A DNA stretch of 64,000 nt from an uncultured bacterium. Its GTDB lineage: Bacteria > Bacillota > Bacilli > Lactobacillales > Lactobacillaceae. Below are positions 27,469 through 35,568 of this stretch, in pieces. Location of the stretch: positions 248,001-312,000 of the forward strand of contig CAJMMO010000001.1 of NCBI GenBank assembly GCA_905214545.1. The letters run 5' to 3'. The position numbers and the translations under genes are program-made. The notes beneath the pieces were generated by a model. The model ran no database searches and was not told the DNA's origin. It was given only the letters and a program-made list of their open reading frames with translations. Positions within the stretch are counted from its first letter, which is position 1; each line of letters opens with the position of its first letter.

Positions 27469-27795
27469 CTAATTTATATCATTATTTCTAATAAATTCGG
27501 CTAAACCATTTCTATCTCTAACAGAAAGTCTACCTGCATAGTTGAATCTAACATCTTTTCTCATCAGATTTAACCTAGTTATCGTATCAATATATGATTG
27601 TTTAACTAACCCAGACTCCTGCCATTCCTTAATCGGATAAAAATATCTCTGAATAGATGGCGAGTTAGTTTCATATTTTGATGTAATCTTAAAAACAGTG
27701 ACGCTTACATCATCGTCTTTAAGAACTAAGACAGGTCTTCGTTTACCGCCTTTATTCCAAGACACATAGGCTGTATATATTTCATTAATCTTCAT
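27469..27795 (-). CDS. PemK/MazF-family toxin
   Basis: Probable sequence-specific mRNA endoribonuclease of a type II toxin-antitoxin pair. The 108-aa product starts MKINEIYTAYVSWNKGGKRRPVLVL, where GKRRPVLVL is the PemK/MazF beta-barrel signature, and continues with VFKITSKYETNSPSIQRYFYPIKEW and SYIDTITRLNLMRKD. The ATG at 27795 has GAGGA 8 bases upstream. It overlaps the antitoxin 3' end by 11 bases, so expression is coupled. AT-rich compared with the core genes. Confidence 0.8.
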   Translation of the reverse strand: MKINEIYTAYVSWNKGGKRRPVLVLKDDDVSVTVFKITSKYETNSPSIQRYFYPIKEWQESGLVKQSYIDTITRLNLMRKDVRFNYAGRLSVRDRNGLAEFIRNNDIN

Positions 27796-28054
27796 CAAAA
27801 AAATCCTCTAGATCTTTTTGAGTTCTTACTTTTTTAACAGGACGAGATTCAGCAGCTTCACGTACCCTAATATCTGCCATTTGTTCTGGTGTTAATTTAA
27901 AACTAAATGGGATCTCTCCTGTTGCTGCAATTTTTTTGTACAAAGAATTGATAACTGCAGTCGGAGTTAATCCTAATTCAGTAATTACATCTTCAGCTTT
28001 TCTAGCCACTTGTTTGTCTACATTTGCTTGTATTCTTTTAGTTTCATTAGCCAT
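27785..28054 (-). CDS. RelB/DinJ-family antitoxin
   Basis: The 89-aa product begins MANETKRIQANVDKQVARKAEDVITELGL, a ribbon-helix-helix DNA-binding domain of the RelB/DinJ type. PTAVINSLYKKIAATGEIPFSF is typical of DinJ. An acidic, probably disordered tail (TQKDLEDFFDED) would wrap the toxin. The ATG at 28054 follows GAGGTGAG; the longer upstream frame is not family-like. The pairing of a RelB-type antitoxin with a PemK-type toxin is a mixed module. Confidence 0.8.
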   Translation of the reverse strand: MANETKRIQANVDKQVARKAEDVITELGLTPTAVINSLYKKIAATGEIPFSFKLTPEQMADIRVREAAESRPVKKVRTQKDLEDFFDED

Positions 28055-28214
28055 TTGACTCACCTCATCAGTATAAATGACCATTCTATAATATCTTAAT
28101 AGTATTATAGCATCATTTACATCAATAATAGAGTCATACACTACTGATCTAAAATGGATCCGTTGAGGCGGCAATGGACCGGTGTAGCCTTCAACTAGAC
28201 CACGATTTTCACTT

Positions 28215-28354
28215 AATCGATCATTTATATATAAAACAAAAAAGACCTTTACTCCTTGTTTGAAGTAAAAGCCTTTTTCTAGCTTCTGACGTTTTAACTA
28301 CTATTGCTGTTTAATTAATGATCTTTTGCTGATGATTAATCACGCTTCTTTTTC
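28215..28354. repeat. 140-bp direct repeat, copy A (relic of a surface-protein 3' end)
   Basis: About 96 percent identical (6 mismatches by eye) to 39012-39151 in the same orientation. Copy B contains the last codons and terminator of the YSIRK surface-protein gene. In copy A the terminator stem has lost two pairs and the coding part ends after the last few codons. The two copies bracket the toxin-side junction and the whole CRISPR-Cas locus. Confidence 0.9.
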
Positions 28355-28355
28355 G

Positions 28356-28612
28356 TTAGTCGGCGTTTAACCAGTCAGATAGTTTGTCTGCAGTCTTTTT
28401 ATCTGGCAACGGCTTACTATAAGCCTTAAACCCAATTTTACATTTTGTTTGAACCTTATTAAGACTTGTTTGCTTAGTATGATTATTGATCAGTGAGTCG
28501 TAAGGTGTTCCGGTTAACTTGCTGACGTAAGCGATCTTGGTGTCTGATTCAATCACCAAAAGCTTGCGCTGTCACGTTTATCCCGCCAATTTTTAACGTA
28601 TTTCATAGCCAT
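28356..28612 (-). pseudogene. Frameshifted small gene of unknown function
   Basis: An ATG at 28612 with AAGGATGG upstream opens MAMKYVKNWRDKRDSASF and then stops. A -1 shift near 28560 continues in a 67-codon frame (VIESDTKIAYVSKLTG and on to DKLSDWLNAD). Together they would give ~85 aa. I do not recognise the family. The stop abuts repeat copy A. Confidence 0.4.
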
Positions 28613-28897
28613 TTAGGCTGCCATCCTTTGGTTTAGTCATGAGTAAAAAACCGCCTTGCAGTGACTGAGAGGCTTGGCTTTTCTATCGCACCCTTTTTCG
28701 AACGCATGTTAGTATGATGAATACGAATTACATCAGCTTTTAATTTACCTATTTTGTATATTATGGGACGCTGTGCTTATTTACCTTTGAGTCCCCTGTC
28801 CTTTCGTGTGAAATTATCCATCAAAAAAGCATCTCTACATTGATTTAGGGATGCTTTCTGATGAGATGCAACTAGATTGATGAAACAATACGAGTTG
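28613..28897. other. Non-coding sequence between pseudogene and CRISPR array
   Basis: No gene seen apart from the array terminator at 28823-28856. Short stop-ridden frames suggest decayed sequence. Confidence 0.5.
28823..28856 (-). terminator. Terminator for the CRISPR array transcript
   Basis: Read on the - strand, GCATCCCTA-loop-TAGAGATGC is followed by six T residues. It lies 42 bases beyond the last repeat, at the leader-distal end, and so would stop the pre-crRNA. Confidence 0.7.
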
Positions 28898-29920
28898 ATT
28901 TCTATCTGCGCACCTGCGTAAGGTGCGACAGAGTGTGACCTATATATGGCTTACCGTTAAACTTATTTCAATCCGCGCATCTACGTGAGGTGCGACAAGA
29001 GCAAAAAAATCTCACTGTTGGAGCAGCGAATTTCAATCCACGCACCTACATGAGGTGCGACCTTGCCCTCGGAGAGCGCACGCTGCCGTTAGGCAATTTC
29101 AATCCACGCACCTACGTGAGGTGCGACACCGTACGACTGTACTGAGCCCCAGAATAGTGAGGATTTCAATCCACGCACCTACGTGAGGTGCGACTGTAAA
29201 AGGATGAGCGACATGGTCAAGATTATAGATTTCAATCCACGCACCTACGTGAGGTGCGACACAGTATCTTTGAAATTAGCATGGTGCCGAATATATTTCA
29301 ATCCACGCACCTACGTGAGGTGCGACCATACTCAGGCCGCGCGCTGTCACACCAAAAAGATTTCAATCCACGCACCTACGTGAGGTGCGACCAAAGGCAA
29401 ACCCGTGTAAGCAATCTCGTTTTCAATTTCAATCCACGCACCTACGTGAGGTGCGACTCTGATGCGGATAGCGCGTTGCTGACCACACTGACATTTCAAT
29501 CCACGCACCTACGTGAGGTGCGACTAGGCTTGACGATCGGACAGCATGTAAGGCGGAAATTTCAATCCACGCACCTACGTGAGGTGCGACTTTGCTAAGC
29601 TTCAGTGCATGTTGCTCAATCGTCATTTCAATCCACGCACCTACGTGAGGTGCGACAATGCTCATAGCCGGAACCACCTCGTTTTAACTTATTTCAATCC
29701 ACGCACCTACGTGAGGTGCGACAATATCGGGCAAGCGCCGCCGCAAAGGCAATTTTATTTCAATCCACGCACCTACGTGAGGTGCGACTGGAATGTAAAC
29801 CTTCCTTATAATATCCCAATCATTTCAATCCACGCACCTACGTGAGGTGCGACCCAACTGGGCGCAACTACTTTACAACTGATGGTGAATTTCAATCCAC
29901 GCACCTACGTGAGGTGCGAC
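28898..29920 (-). CRISPR. Type I-C CRISPR array, 16 repeats and 15 spacers
   Basis: 32-base repeats that on the - strand begin GTCGCACCTCACG and end GTGGATTGAAAT, with a palindromic stem (GCACCT...AGGTGC), the classic type I-C form. Spacers are 33-35 bases. Repeat starts: 28898, 28965, 29030, 29096, 29163, 29229, 29295, 29360, 29426, 29493, 29559, 29625, 29691, 29757, 29822, 29889. The three repeats at the low-coordinate end carry substitutions (the first has several), the remaining 13 are identical. So the leader-distal end is at 28898 and transcription is on the - strand, away from cas2. Confidence 0.97.
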
Positions 29921-30077
29921 CGCAATATATTGAAAAACTTATTCAATGATTCGATATATTGGGCTAAAAAAACAAAAGTTAAAGCTTTTGATATATAACG
30001 GTGTAAACATATATCTTTTTACGCCGTTTTTTGGTGCGAACCTAGCGGAGATTTTATGATCACTAATAGTTCGCACA
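29921..30077 (-). promoter_or_regulatory. CRISPR leader with inverted repeat
   Basis: AT-rich 157-base stretch between cas2 and the first (newest) repeat. It has an inverted repeat GTGCGAAC (30034-30041) / GTTCGCAC (30069-30076), a leader-side element I recall from other type I-C loci, and CAATATATTG-like sequences next to the first repeat. It should hold the array promoter and the signals for spacer insertion. Confidence 0.7.
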
Positions 30078-30371
30078 CTAAAATATTAGCGGCTCATCTA
30101 ATGCAGTAGCATGCTTAGAACCAAAACACTCAATTTTGTGCTTATAATTTTTACCAATATTGAAAAAATATAAGCTGTCTTGCTCATCATCAATTTCATC
30201 TAAGAGTTCTTCTTTGAGCATCTCAAGGTGAGCATAATCAACCAAACATTCAAACACAGAGTTCTGGATGCGGACACCATAATTTTCACATATCTTTGCT
30301 ACGTGCCGCAACCGTTTGGCCCCTAAGCGATCATTAGTTTCGACATCATAACTGACCACTACCATCATCAT
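30078..30371 (-). CDS. cas2: CRISPR-associated protein Cas2
   Basis: Dimeric partner of Cas1 in the spacer-integration complex. The 97-aa product starts MMMVVVSYDVETND, with the ferredoxin-like first strand and the Asp of the family, and has RIQNSVFECLVD in the middle. The ATG at 30371 is chosen because AAGGTG is 6 bases upstream; an in-frame GTG at 30380 also exists. It is the last cas gene before the leader. Confidence 0.95.
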   Translation of the reverse strand: MMMVVVSYDVETNDRLGAKRLRHVAKICENYGVRIQNSVFECLVDYAHLEMLKEELLDEIDDEQDSLYFFNIGKNYKHKIECFGSKHATALDEPLIF

Positions 30372-30381
30372 AAGCTTCACC

Positions 30382-31413
30382 TTATTTCCAGAAAAACGGC
30401 GGGTACTGATCCAAATCTCCTCTTAAATATCTGGCCAATAGCTGTGCTTGGAGAAACGGAACCAGTCCCCATTTCATTTTTTCTTTTAAATATGGGTGAG
30501 TGATTTCGGTCTGTTTATTGTTTTGCCACTGAGTAATTAATTTTTTACGTGACTGATCCTTTAAAAGGCAAGCGCCGTCTGGTTTTTGAACTATATCGGC
30601 AGCAGTCATAATTTTTAGATTAATCAATTTCAGGACAAAGCGATCAGCAATAACCGCTCTTAGCTCCTCCATCATATCTAACGCAAGAGATTCTCTCCCA
30701 GGACGATCAACGTGCATGAAACCAACATATGGATCAAGCCCGTTGGCAGCCAGTGCAGATGCACAGTCATTAGCTAGCAGAGAATAGGAAAAAGAAAGTA
30801 AAGTGTTGGTGAAATCTAACGGTGGTCTGCGGTTGCGAGTCCTAAAGTAAAAATCATTCTTCTGTCTGATGATTAAATCGCCAAATACTGAAAAATATAC
30901 TGTCGCCAAATTACCTTCTATTCCGCGTAATTGATCCATTGACCCAGCAGCAATTATCTTTTGCAAACCATCTTTTAGTTCGTTTGATGCAGTCTTTAGT
31001 CTTTGTCTGTCTCCATTCATAGGATGATCGCGCAGAAAGCGTTCAATAATCCATCTCTGATTATACGTTTTTCCTAAAATAAAGTTTTTGGCTATCTTTA
31101 AGCTGGCATTTTCATTCAAAGAAACCGTAAATTGGGTTTTTCGTAAGTAAACATTACCGGTTGGCTTTCCAACCACCCTACCCCTTAGCCGGCCATTTGC
31201 ATCCATAAAGGACACAGCAATGCTATGGTCAAGGCACTTTTGCATTAAAGCGGGGCTCATTCCGGCATATCCAAAACAAACAATTGCTTCAAAGTTTTGT
31301 AATGGGAGCTTAGCTACGGCTTTATTATCAATACGGATAACGACATCTTCTCCATCAGAAGCTAAATAGCTATCAGGAGACGTAACATACAAGGTATTTA
31401 AGAGCTGCTTCAT
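30382..31413 (-). CDS. cas1: CRISPR-associated integrase Cas1 (type I-C)
   Basis: Metal-dependent integrase that inserts prespacers at the leader-proximal repeat. The 343-aa product has an N-terminal beta domain (LYVTSPDSYLASDGEDVVIR) and a helical catalytic domain. Its metal ligands are in RGIEGNLATVYF (Glu), GFMHVDRPGRESLALDMMEELR (His and Glu/Asp). It overlaps cas4 by 4 bases (ATGA). All catalytic residues look intact, so the adaptation module is probably functional. Confidence 0.95.
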   Translation of the reverse strand: MKQLLNTLYVTSPDSYLASDGEDVVIRIDNKAVAKLPLQNFEAIVCFGYAGMSPALMQKCLDHSIAVSFMDANGRLRGRVVGKPTGNVYLRKTQFTVSLNENASLKIAKNFILGKTYNQRWIIERFLRDHPMNGDRQRLKTASNELKDGLQKIIAAGSMDQLRGIEGNLATVYFSVFGDLIIRQKNDFYFRTRNRRPPLDFTNTLLSFSYSLLANDCASALAANGLDPYVGFMHVDRPGRESLALDMMEELRAVIADRFVLKLINLKIMTAADIVQKPDGACLLKDQSRKKLITQWQNNKQTEITHPYLKEKMKWGLVPFLQAQLLARYLRGDLDQYPPFFWK

Positions 31414-32069
31414 TCTTGGATCTTTCTGGATATATAATCCTGGACACTCTCACGGCTAAACATTTCTGGAAGGCCAATATCCTTAAGGGATGATGATCTA
31501 AATTTTGGGCTGTTTCGTGTTTTAGGAGTGTAGCCACGCTCATAGTAATAATGCATTTGGCGCACTATTACTTTTAAATTGTCGCGGAGCTTATCAGTAA
31601 ACTCTACTTTTTCACGGTGCCGCGTTCTGCCGTAATATAAATAGCCAAACGTCAAATGGCATAAAAGCATTTCTTCTATGCACACGGCTTCTGCCAAAAG
31701 TTGGTACACATCTGATAAATCCTGCTTTGGTTTACCATGCTTATACTCAACAGGAATAGGAAGATAATTGCCTTGCTTGCCATAAACTGGCACTCCATTA
31801 ACATTGTCTTCGACAAACTCAACTACGTCGCAGATGCCGGTCAACCCTAAGGCCTTGGAGTGAATGGGCATGGACCGAACAATAAATTTGTTGCCCCTGC
31901 TCTCGCTTATATATGGATCGTCAACTTTTTTGTGGAAGCGATCGCCAGCAAGTGTCAAGTAGTTATCTTGCCATTGGCCTTCAACATATTCGAGTGCCCA
32001 TTGCCTTTTGGAGAAAACAAAGTGCTGCACGCCGGACAAGTTAAGGTAATCATCTTCTGAATATGTCAT
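31410..32069 (-). CDS. cas4: Cas4-family nuclease lacking the iron-sulfur cysteines
   Basis: RecB-like exonuclease that trims prespacers and sets PAM orientation. The 219-aa protein matches type I-C Cas4 along its length: LSGVQHFVF, ESRGNKFIVRSMPIHSKALGLTG, and the nuclease core with Asp81 (GICDVVEF), Glu108 and Lys110 (VEYKHGKPK). In the family four cysteines bind [4Fe-4S]: one in FCxRQW and three in CxxCSLKDLC. Here they are Ser20, Phe190, Ser193 and Gly199, with the surrounding residues conserved (SLKDIGLP). It therefore appears cluster-free while keeping the nuclease residues. Confidence 0.93.
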   Translation of the reverse strand: MTYSEDDYLNLSGVQHFVFSKRQWALEYVEGQWQDNYLTLAGDRFHKKVDDPYISESRGNKFIVRSMPIHSKALGLTGICDVVEFVEDNVNGVPVYGKQGNYLPIPVEYKHGKPKQDLSDVYQLLAEAVCIEEMLLCHLTFGYLYYGRTRHREKVEFTDKLRDNLKVIVRQMHYYYERGYTPKTRNSPKFRSSSLKDIGLPEMFSRESVQDYISRKIQE

Positions 32070-32072
32070 GGT

Positions 32073-32963
32073 CTAGCCTTTAAAGATATCTTCTTTAACG
32101 TCAGGGAATGGTGTTTCCTTAATCTCAAAGTCTTCTTCACTAGTAAGTGTGTCGGTCTTAGGCTCGATTTGAACTGACTTGAACATCTTGGAAGGAGAAT
32201 GTTTGCCAATTTTACTATCGTGTTCCCACCAGTAAACTCTCAAAACATCCATTGACCCTGCCGGGCGTGCAGAGGCTTCATCATTTTCGAACAATGTTTC
32301 TAAAGCTTTATGGATTGCTTCGGCATCTTCTTCGGAAAAACCAGTTTTCTCGGCAAGCTGAACGTTAATACTGCCATTAAAGCTGTAAACAGCATAATCG
32401 ATGCTATATTTCATACCCATTCTGTCTCGTGACATATCATCATCACTACCACTATCACTAGGGGAAGAATTAACAGACTTGGTAATCTGCATTTCGTTGA
32501 TGACGATTGGTGTAATCGAGCGAGCTGTCTGAATTGACACAGGCCCACGAACACCTACTGACAAGGATTCCGGGTTCTTGACTTTTTTTCCTGACTTTGA
32601 TGACTCAGTTTTAAATGCAAAAACTTGGCCAAAGCTCCGCACGTCAATCCATTTCTCGCAAGCCCTGTTTACATAAGCTTTCTTGTCGCTATTGTGGGCA
32701 GCACTTACTAAGCCCTCATCTTTTTCAGCACGTTCTTTTAAACTCTTATAGCCATCGTCTGCTCTGTCTTCTGACTGGACGAAAATCTTATAACCCATAT
32801 CTTGCAAACGATTACGAATCTTACGTTTAATTGCTACATCGGATACCTCTCCGTAGCCATCATTAGTTTGCCGCGGGCGACCACCGTTTAATGGGTCACC
32901 ATTTGGGTTAGCACCGTTAACTGAGAAGATAACTTTAAAATCAATTTTATGTTCCAATGACAT
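32073..32963 (-). CDS. cas7c: Cascade backbone protein Cas7c (Csd2)
   Basis: Forms the helical filament along the crRNA spacer. The 296-aa product starts MSLEHKIDFKVIFSVNGANPNGDPLNGGRPRQ, the Csd2 signature, and has DVRSFGQVFAFKT, GVRGPVSIQTARSI and, near the end, the MDVLRVYWWEHDSKIG segment. Residues ~180-195 form a Ser/Asp-rich loop (SSPSDSGSDDDMSRDRMG), the flexible thumb region. It lies 4 bases after cas8c. Confidence 0.95.
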   Translation of the reverse strand: MSLEHKIDFKVIFSVNGANPNGDPLNGGRPRQTNDGYGEVSDVAIKRKIRNRLQDMGYKIFVQSEDRADDGYKSLKERAEKDEGLVSAAHNSDKKAYVNRACEKWIDVRSFGQVFAFKTESSKSGKKVKNPESLSVGVRGPVSIQTARSITPIVINEMQITKSVNSSPSDSGSDDDMSRDRMGMKYSIDYAVYSFNGSINVQLAEKTGFSEEDAEAIHKALETLFENDEASARPAGSMDVLRVYWWEHDSKIGKHSPSKMFKSVQIEPKTDTLTSEEDFEIKETPFPDVKEDIFKG

Positions 32964-32967
32964 GAGA

Positions 32968-35568
32968 TTAGTTCCTTTCTTTATTTCTGTTGTACCAAGC
33001 TGCTTTTTGCTGACTCATTCCTATTAAAAACTCCCCATTCAATGGATAGTTCTTTTTAACTTCAAAATTAGGTAGAGCTTGGATCTGGGTCATTATTTGA
33101 TCAATGGCCTGCTGTGCCTCAGTTTCATACTTACCTTGTTTACCAAGATATCTTTTGACATTCTGCCAAATAGTAGCCCAGGTTGTGGCTGGTCTTTGAC
33201 TAAAAGCAAAAATATACCTCAAAGCCGTAGTTGGCCGCTTAATGTGGTGAATAACTTGTTCCCTGTACTCAACCACGTCTGCCATAGCTAGCAGACGTCC
33301 ATACAAGTAGTCGCGATCTGCTGAATTTGCATTTAAAGTAATCGGAGTAGTTTTGTCCTTTGGATGCTTACCAAAAGAACGAGCTTTTTCGTGACTATAC
33401 GCAATTAAAAACTGTCCCTGCAACGGCTGATTTAAGTTTCTGCTCGTTGAATTATTGGTATCCAGCAAATTAGTTATATGATCTATTTCCTTGATTGACC
33501 AACGTAATGATTCATTGCGAGCTATGTATGGCTGTAAACTTAAGAAAAGCTGCTTCCAAGTATTTAATGGCTGCTGAATGAAAGCATTTAGGTAGCGATC
33601 AGCATTGGTCACGATCGGTTTGGCTTGATTTTCTGCTTTATTTTTTTGTGCCTGTCTTTCGACGGAATCGGCAATTGCAAGCAGTCTTCCAAATAGATAT
33701 TCTCTGTCTGTCAATTCCGGCAGCAGGTTGGTCTCGGCTGGTGTCACTGTGAGATGACCATACCAGGAATTCTTCTGGTGAACAAAGCCAACGATGAATC
33801 TGCCTTTTTCCTGTAAAGTAAAAGGTTTATGCAATTGGTCATAGGCTTGTTGATTATCAACTAATTGATTACTGATCTGGTTAATAATGGCACGTGTTCT
33901 TGTAGCGAATTGATAATTGTTAAGGTACGGTTCCAGCCGACTATAGACGATGTTCCAGACGCCTATAGGATCTGATGGCATTTTAGCCATATAGCGCTGT
34001 GCATTTGTAAAATGATTTTCAGTGTGTCTGCCCTTTTCTCTTAAAGCATCTAGTTCAGTTTCATGGGCGACTGCCAGTAGTCTGCCAAACAAGTAACCAC
34101 GATCAAACAGATCATCTTGCAGTGCAGGCCTAAGAACTGGGTCGTTAACTCTAAACATGGAAGCTGAGACTTCAAGTACTCGGTTCCATGTGGCATACTT
34201 TTCGTCCGTGCTAAACCCAAGCGGTCGAATGGCTAGATTATACAAAGAAATCAGTATCTTTCTAGGAATAGTTTGATTACCAAGAAGCAAACTAACTAAA
34301 TCTGAAACTGTTGACTTGATAACCTTTTTTTTGGTATTTGTAATGTCTTTCTCTCTGTGTACCAAACCGGCTATTTCTCTTAATCTAGGGAAGCTAAAAG
34401 GATATTTGCCGTTGGGATGAGCAATGTATGTTTTTTCATACCATGCATTCAGCTTGTCTAGATAGAGGTTCATATCCATTGTCTGATAGTAAACAACATC
34501 AATTCGGGCTTGAGTAGCGTTATCGAGTTCTAAAATATAAAAATTGCTATTTAGATCAACATTTTTACCATTTAACAGTTTGTTTTTAAAGGCAAGGCTT
34601 AGCTGTTTACCAGTTGTAGGCCGCTCACGTACTTCTTGAGCTATTGCAAGCGCTAAAGGGATCTCATCTAGTAAGCCCTTTGGTGGTATAAACTTAGGCG
34701 TCCAAACTAGGAACCATCTACTATCAACTAGAACGCCTTGCCTCTCAATTAACCATCTCAGGGCAGAGTGAGCTTTGTTTGATGATTCATAGCCAATAGT
34801 TGCAGCCTCTTCAGCGGAAGTAAAACGTCCGCGAAAAGTAAAATTGCTTGTATCATTAGAAGAAATCAATTTTGCCTTGGCTTCACTTTTAAGTATTTTG
34901 TTTGGATGTTTAGCTTCTATAGGCACTGCATTGTTTCCTGATATATAATCAACGCCTAACTTTTTTTGATTCTCATCAAAATCAGCCCAAGCCTTAAACA
35001 TCTTTTCATCGTGCCAATGTTCTTGCGATCCTCTAACATGAAAACGAACCCAAGCTTTGCCGTCCGGATTAATTGATATTTTTTCCTTGGTCAAGTCCTG
35101 AATAATATTCTGAGAAGAAACGTAATTATATATTGCCTGTAGCTCTTCAGTAAGATAATCAGCATAGTGCCCATTTTGCACAAAATCGATGAATGCTTTT
35201 AACAATTTAATGTAACGTTCGTGGCACTTTTTTAATTTTTTCTTGTTTTTATCACTTATTGCAGGGACAGATTTATCCGGTAGGCTTTCATGCCACTTAA
35301 GATAGTCTCCGGCTATTATCTGTAATTTATCATCAATTGGCCATGGATCATTCGCTACAGTTTTCGGCCCCGTATAAGGAACAATCGTTTCTTCTTTCTT
35401 GAGTACATCAGCACCTAGAAATTTTCCTTCAGAATTAAGATCAATTTGCAACTCTGCTTTAACAACGTAATGAGCAACTGGCACTAATGACGGAATGCCA
35501 TCTTCTTTGTGGTCAGTTTTCCCAATATTATCGTTATAAATATCGATCAATTCTGTAAAAAAGCTCAT
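32968..35568 (-). CDS. cas8c: Cas8c (Csd1) with three tandem Cas11-like modules
   Basis: Large subunit of type I-C Cascade for PAM recognition. Residues 1-470 match Csd1 (LVPVAHYVVKAELQI, WVRFHVRG, FTFRGRF, ALRWLIERQG). The family usually ends with one helical module and is ~600 aa; this protein is 866 aa and has three: about 487-604 (GYLFGRLLAVAH, AQRYMAKMPSDPIGVW, GRFIVGFVHQKNSWY), 619-735 (EYLFGRLLAIAD, ADRYLNAFIQQPLNTW, GQFLIAYSHEKA) and 750-861 (DYLYGRLLAMAD, ALRYIFAFSQRPATTW, GEFLIGMSQQKAAWY). In other I-C systems Cas11c is made from an internal start before this module. Here I see no good ribosome site before Met471. Confidence 0.93.
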   Translation of the reverse strand: MSFFTELIDIYNDNIGKTDHKEDGIPSLVPVAHYVVKAELQIDLNSEGKFLGADVLKKEETIVPYTGPKTVANDPWPIDDKLQIIAGDYLKWHESLPDKSVPAISDKNKKKLKKCHERYIKLLKAFIDFVQNGHYADYLTEELQAIYNYVSSQNIIQDLTKEKISINPDGKAWVRFHVRGSQEHWHDEKMFKAWADFDENQKKLGVDYISGNNAVPIEAKHPNKILKSEAKAKLISSNDTSNFTFRGRFTSAEEAATIGYESSNKAHSALRWLIERQGVLVDSRWFLVWTPKFIPPKGLLDEIPLALAIAQEVRERPTTGKQLSLAFKNKLLNGKNVDLNSNFYILELDNATQARIDVVYYQTMDMNLYLDKLNAWYEKTYIAHPNGKYPFSFPRLREIAGLVHREKDITNTKKKVIKSTVSDLVSLLLGNQTIPRKILISLYNLAIRPLGFSTDEKYATWNRVLEVSASMFRVNDPVLRPALQDDLFDRGYLFGRLLAVAHETELDALREKGRHTENHFTNAQRYMAKMPSDPIGVWNIVYSRLEPYLNNYQFATRTRAIINQISNQLVDNQQAYDQLHKPFTLQEKGRFIVGFVHQKNSWYGHLTVTPAETNLLPELTDREYLFGRLLAIADSVERQAQKNKAENQAKPIVTNADRYLNAFIQQPLNTWKQLFLSLQPYIARNESLRWSIKEIDHITNLLDTNNSTSRNLNQPLQGQFLIAYSHEKARSFGKHPKDKTTPITLNANSADRDYLYGRLLAMADVVEYREQVIHHIKRPTTALRYIFAFSQRPATTWATIWQNVKRYLGKQGKYETEAQQAIDQIMTQIQALPNFEVKKNYPLNGEFLIGMSQQKAAWYNRNKERN

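Noticed and set aside
28055..28174. N-terminal extension of the RelB-like antitoxin
   Set aside because: The RHH domain starts at MANETKR with its own ribosome site; the extension is not conserved-looking.
26865..28900. Insertion sequence or prophage remnant at the terminus
   Set aside because: No transposase motif, terminal inverted repeats or phage genes could be recognised; XerS is a housekeeping recombinase by its motifs.
29183..29845. Frames of 66-114 codons through the CRISPR array, both strands
   Set aside because: They consist of translated repeats (ISIHAPT, FNPRTYVRCD) and spacers; the region is an array, not coding.
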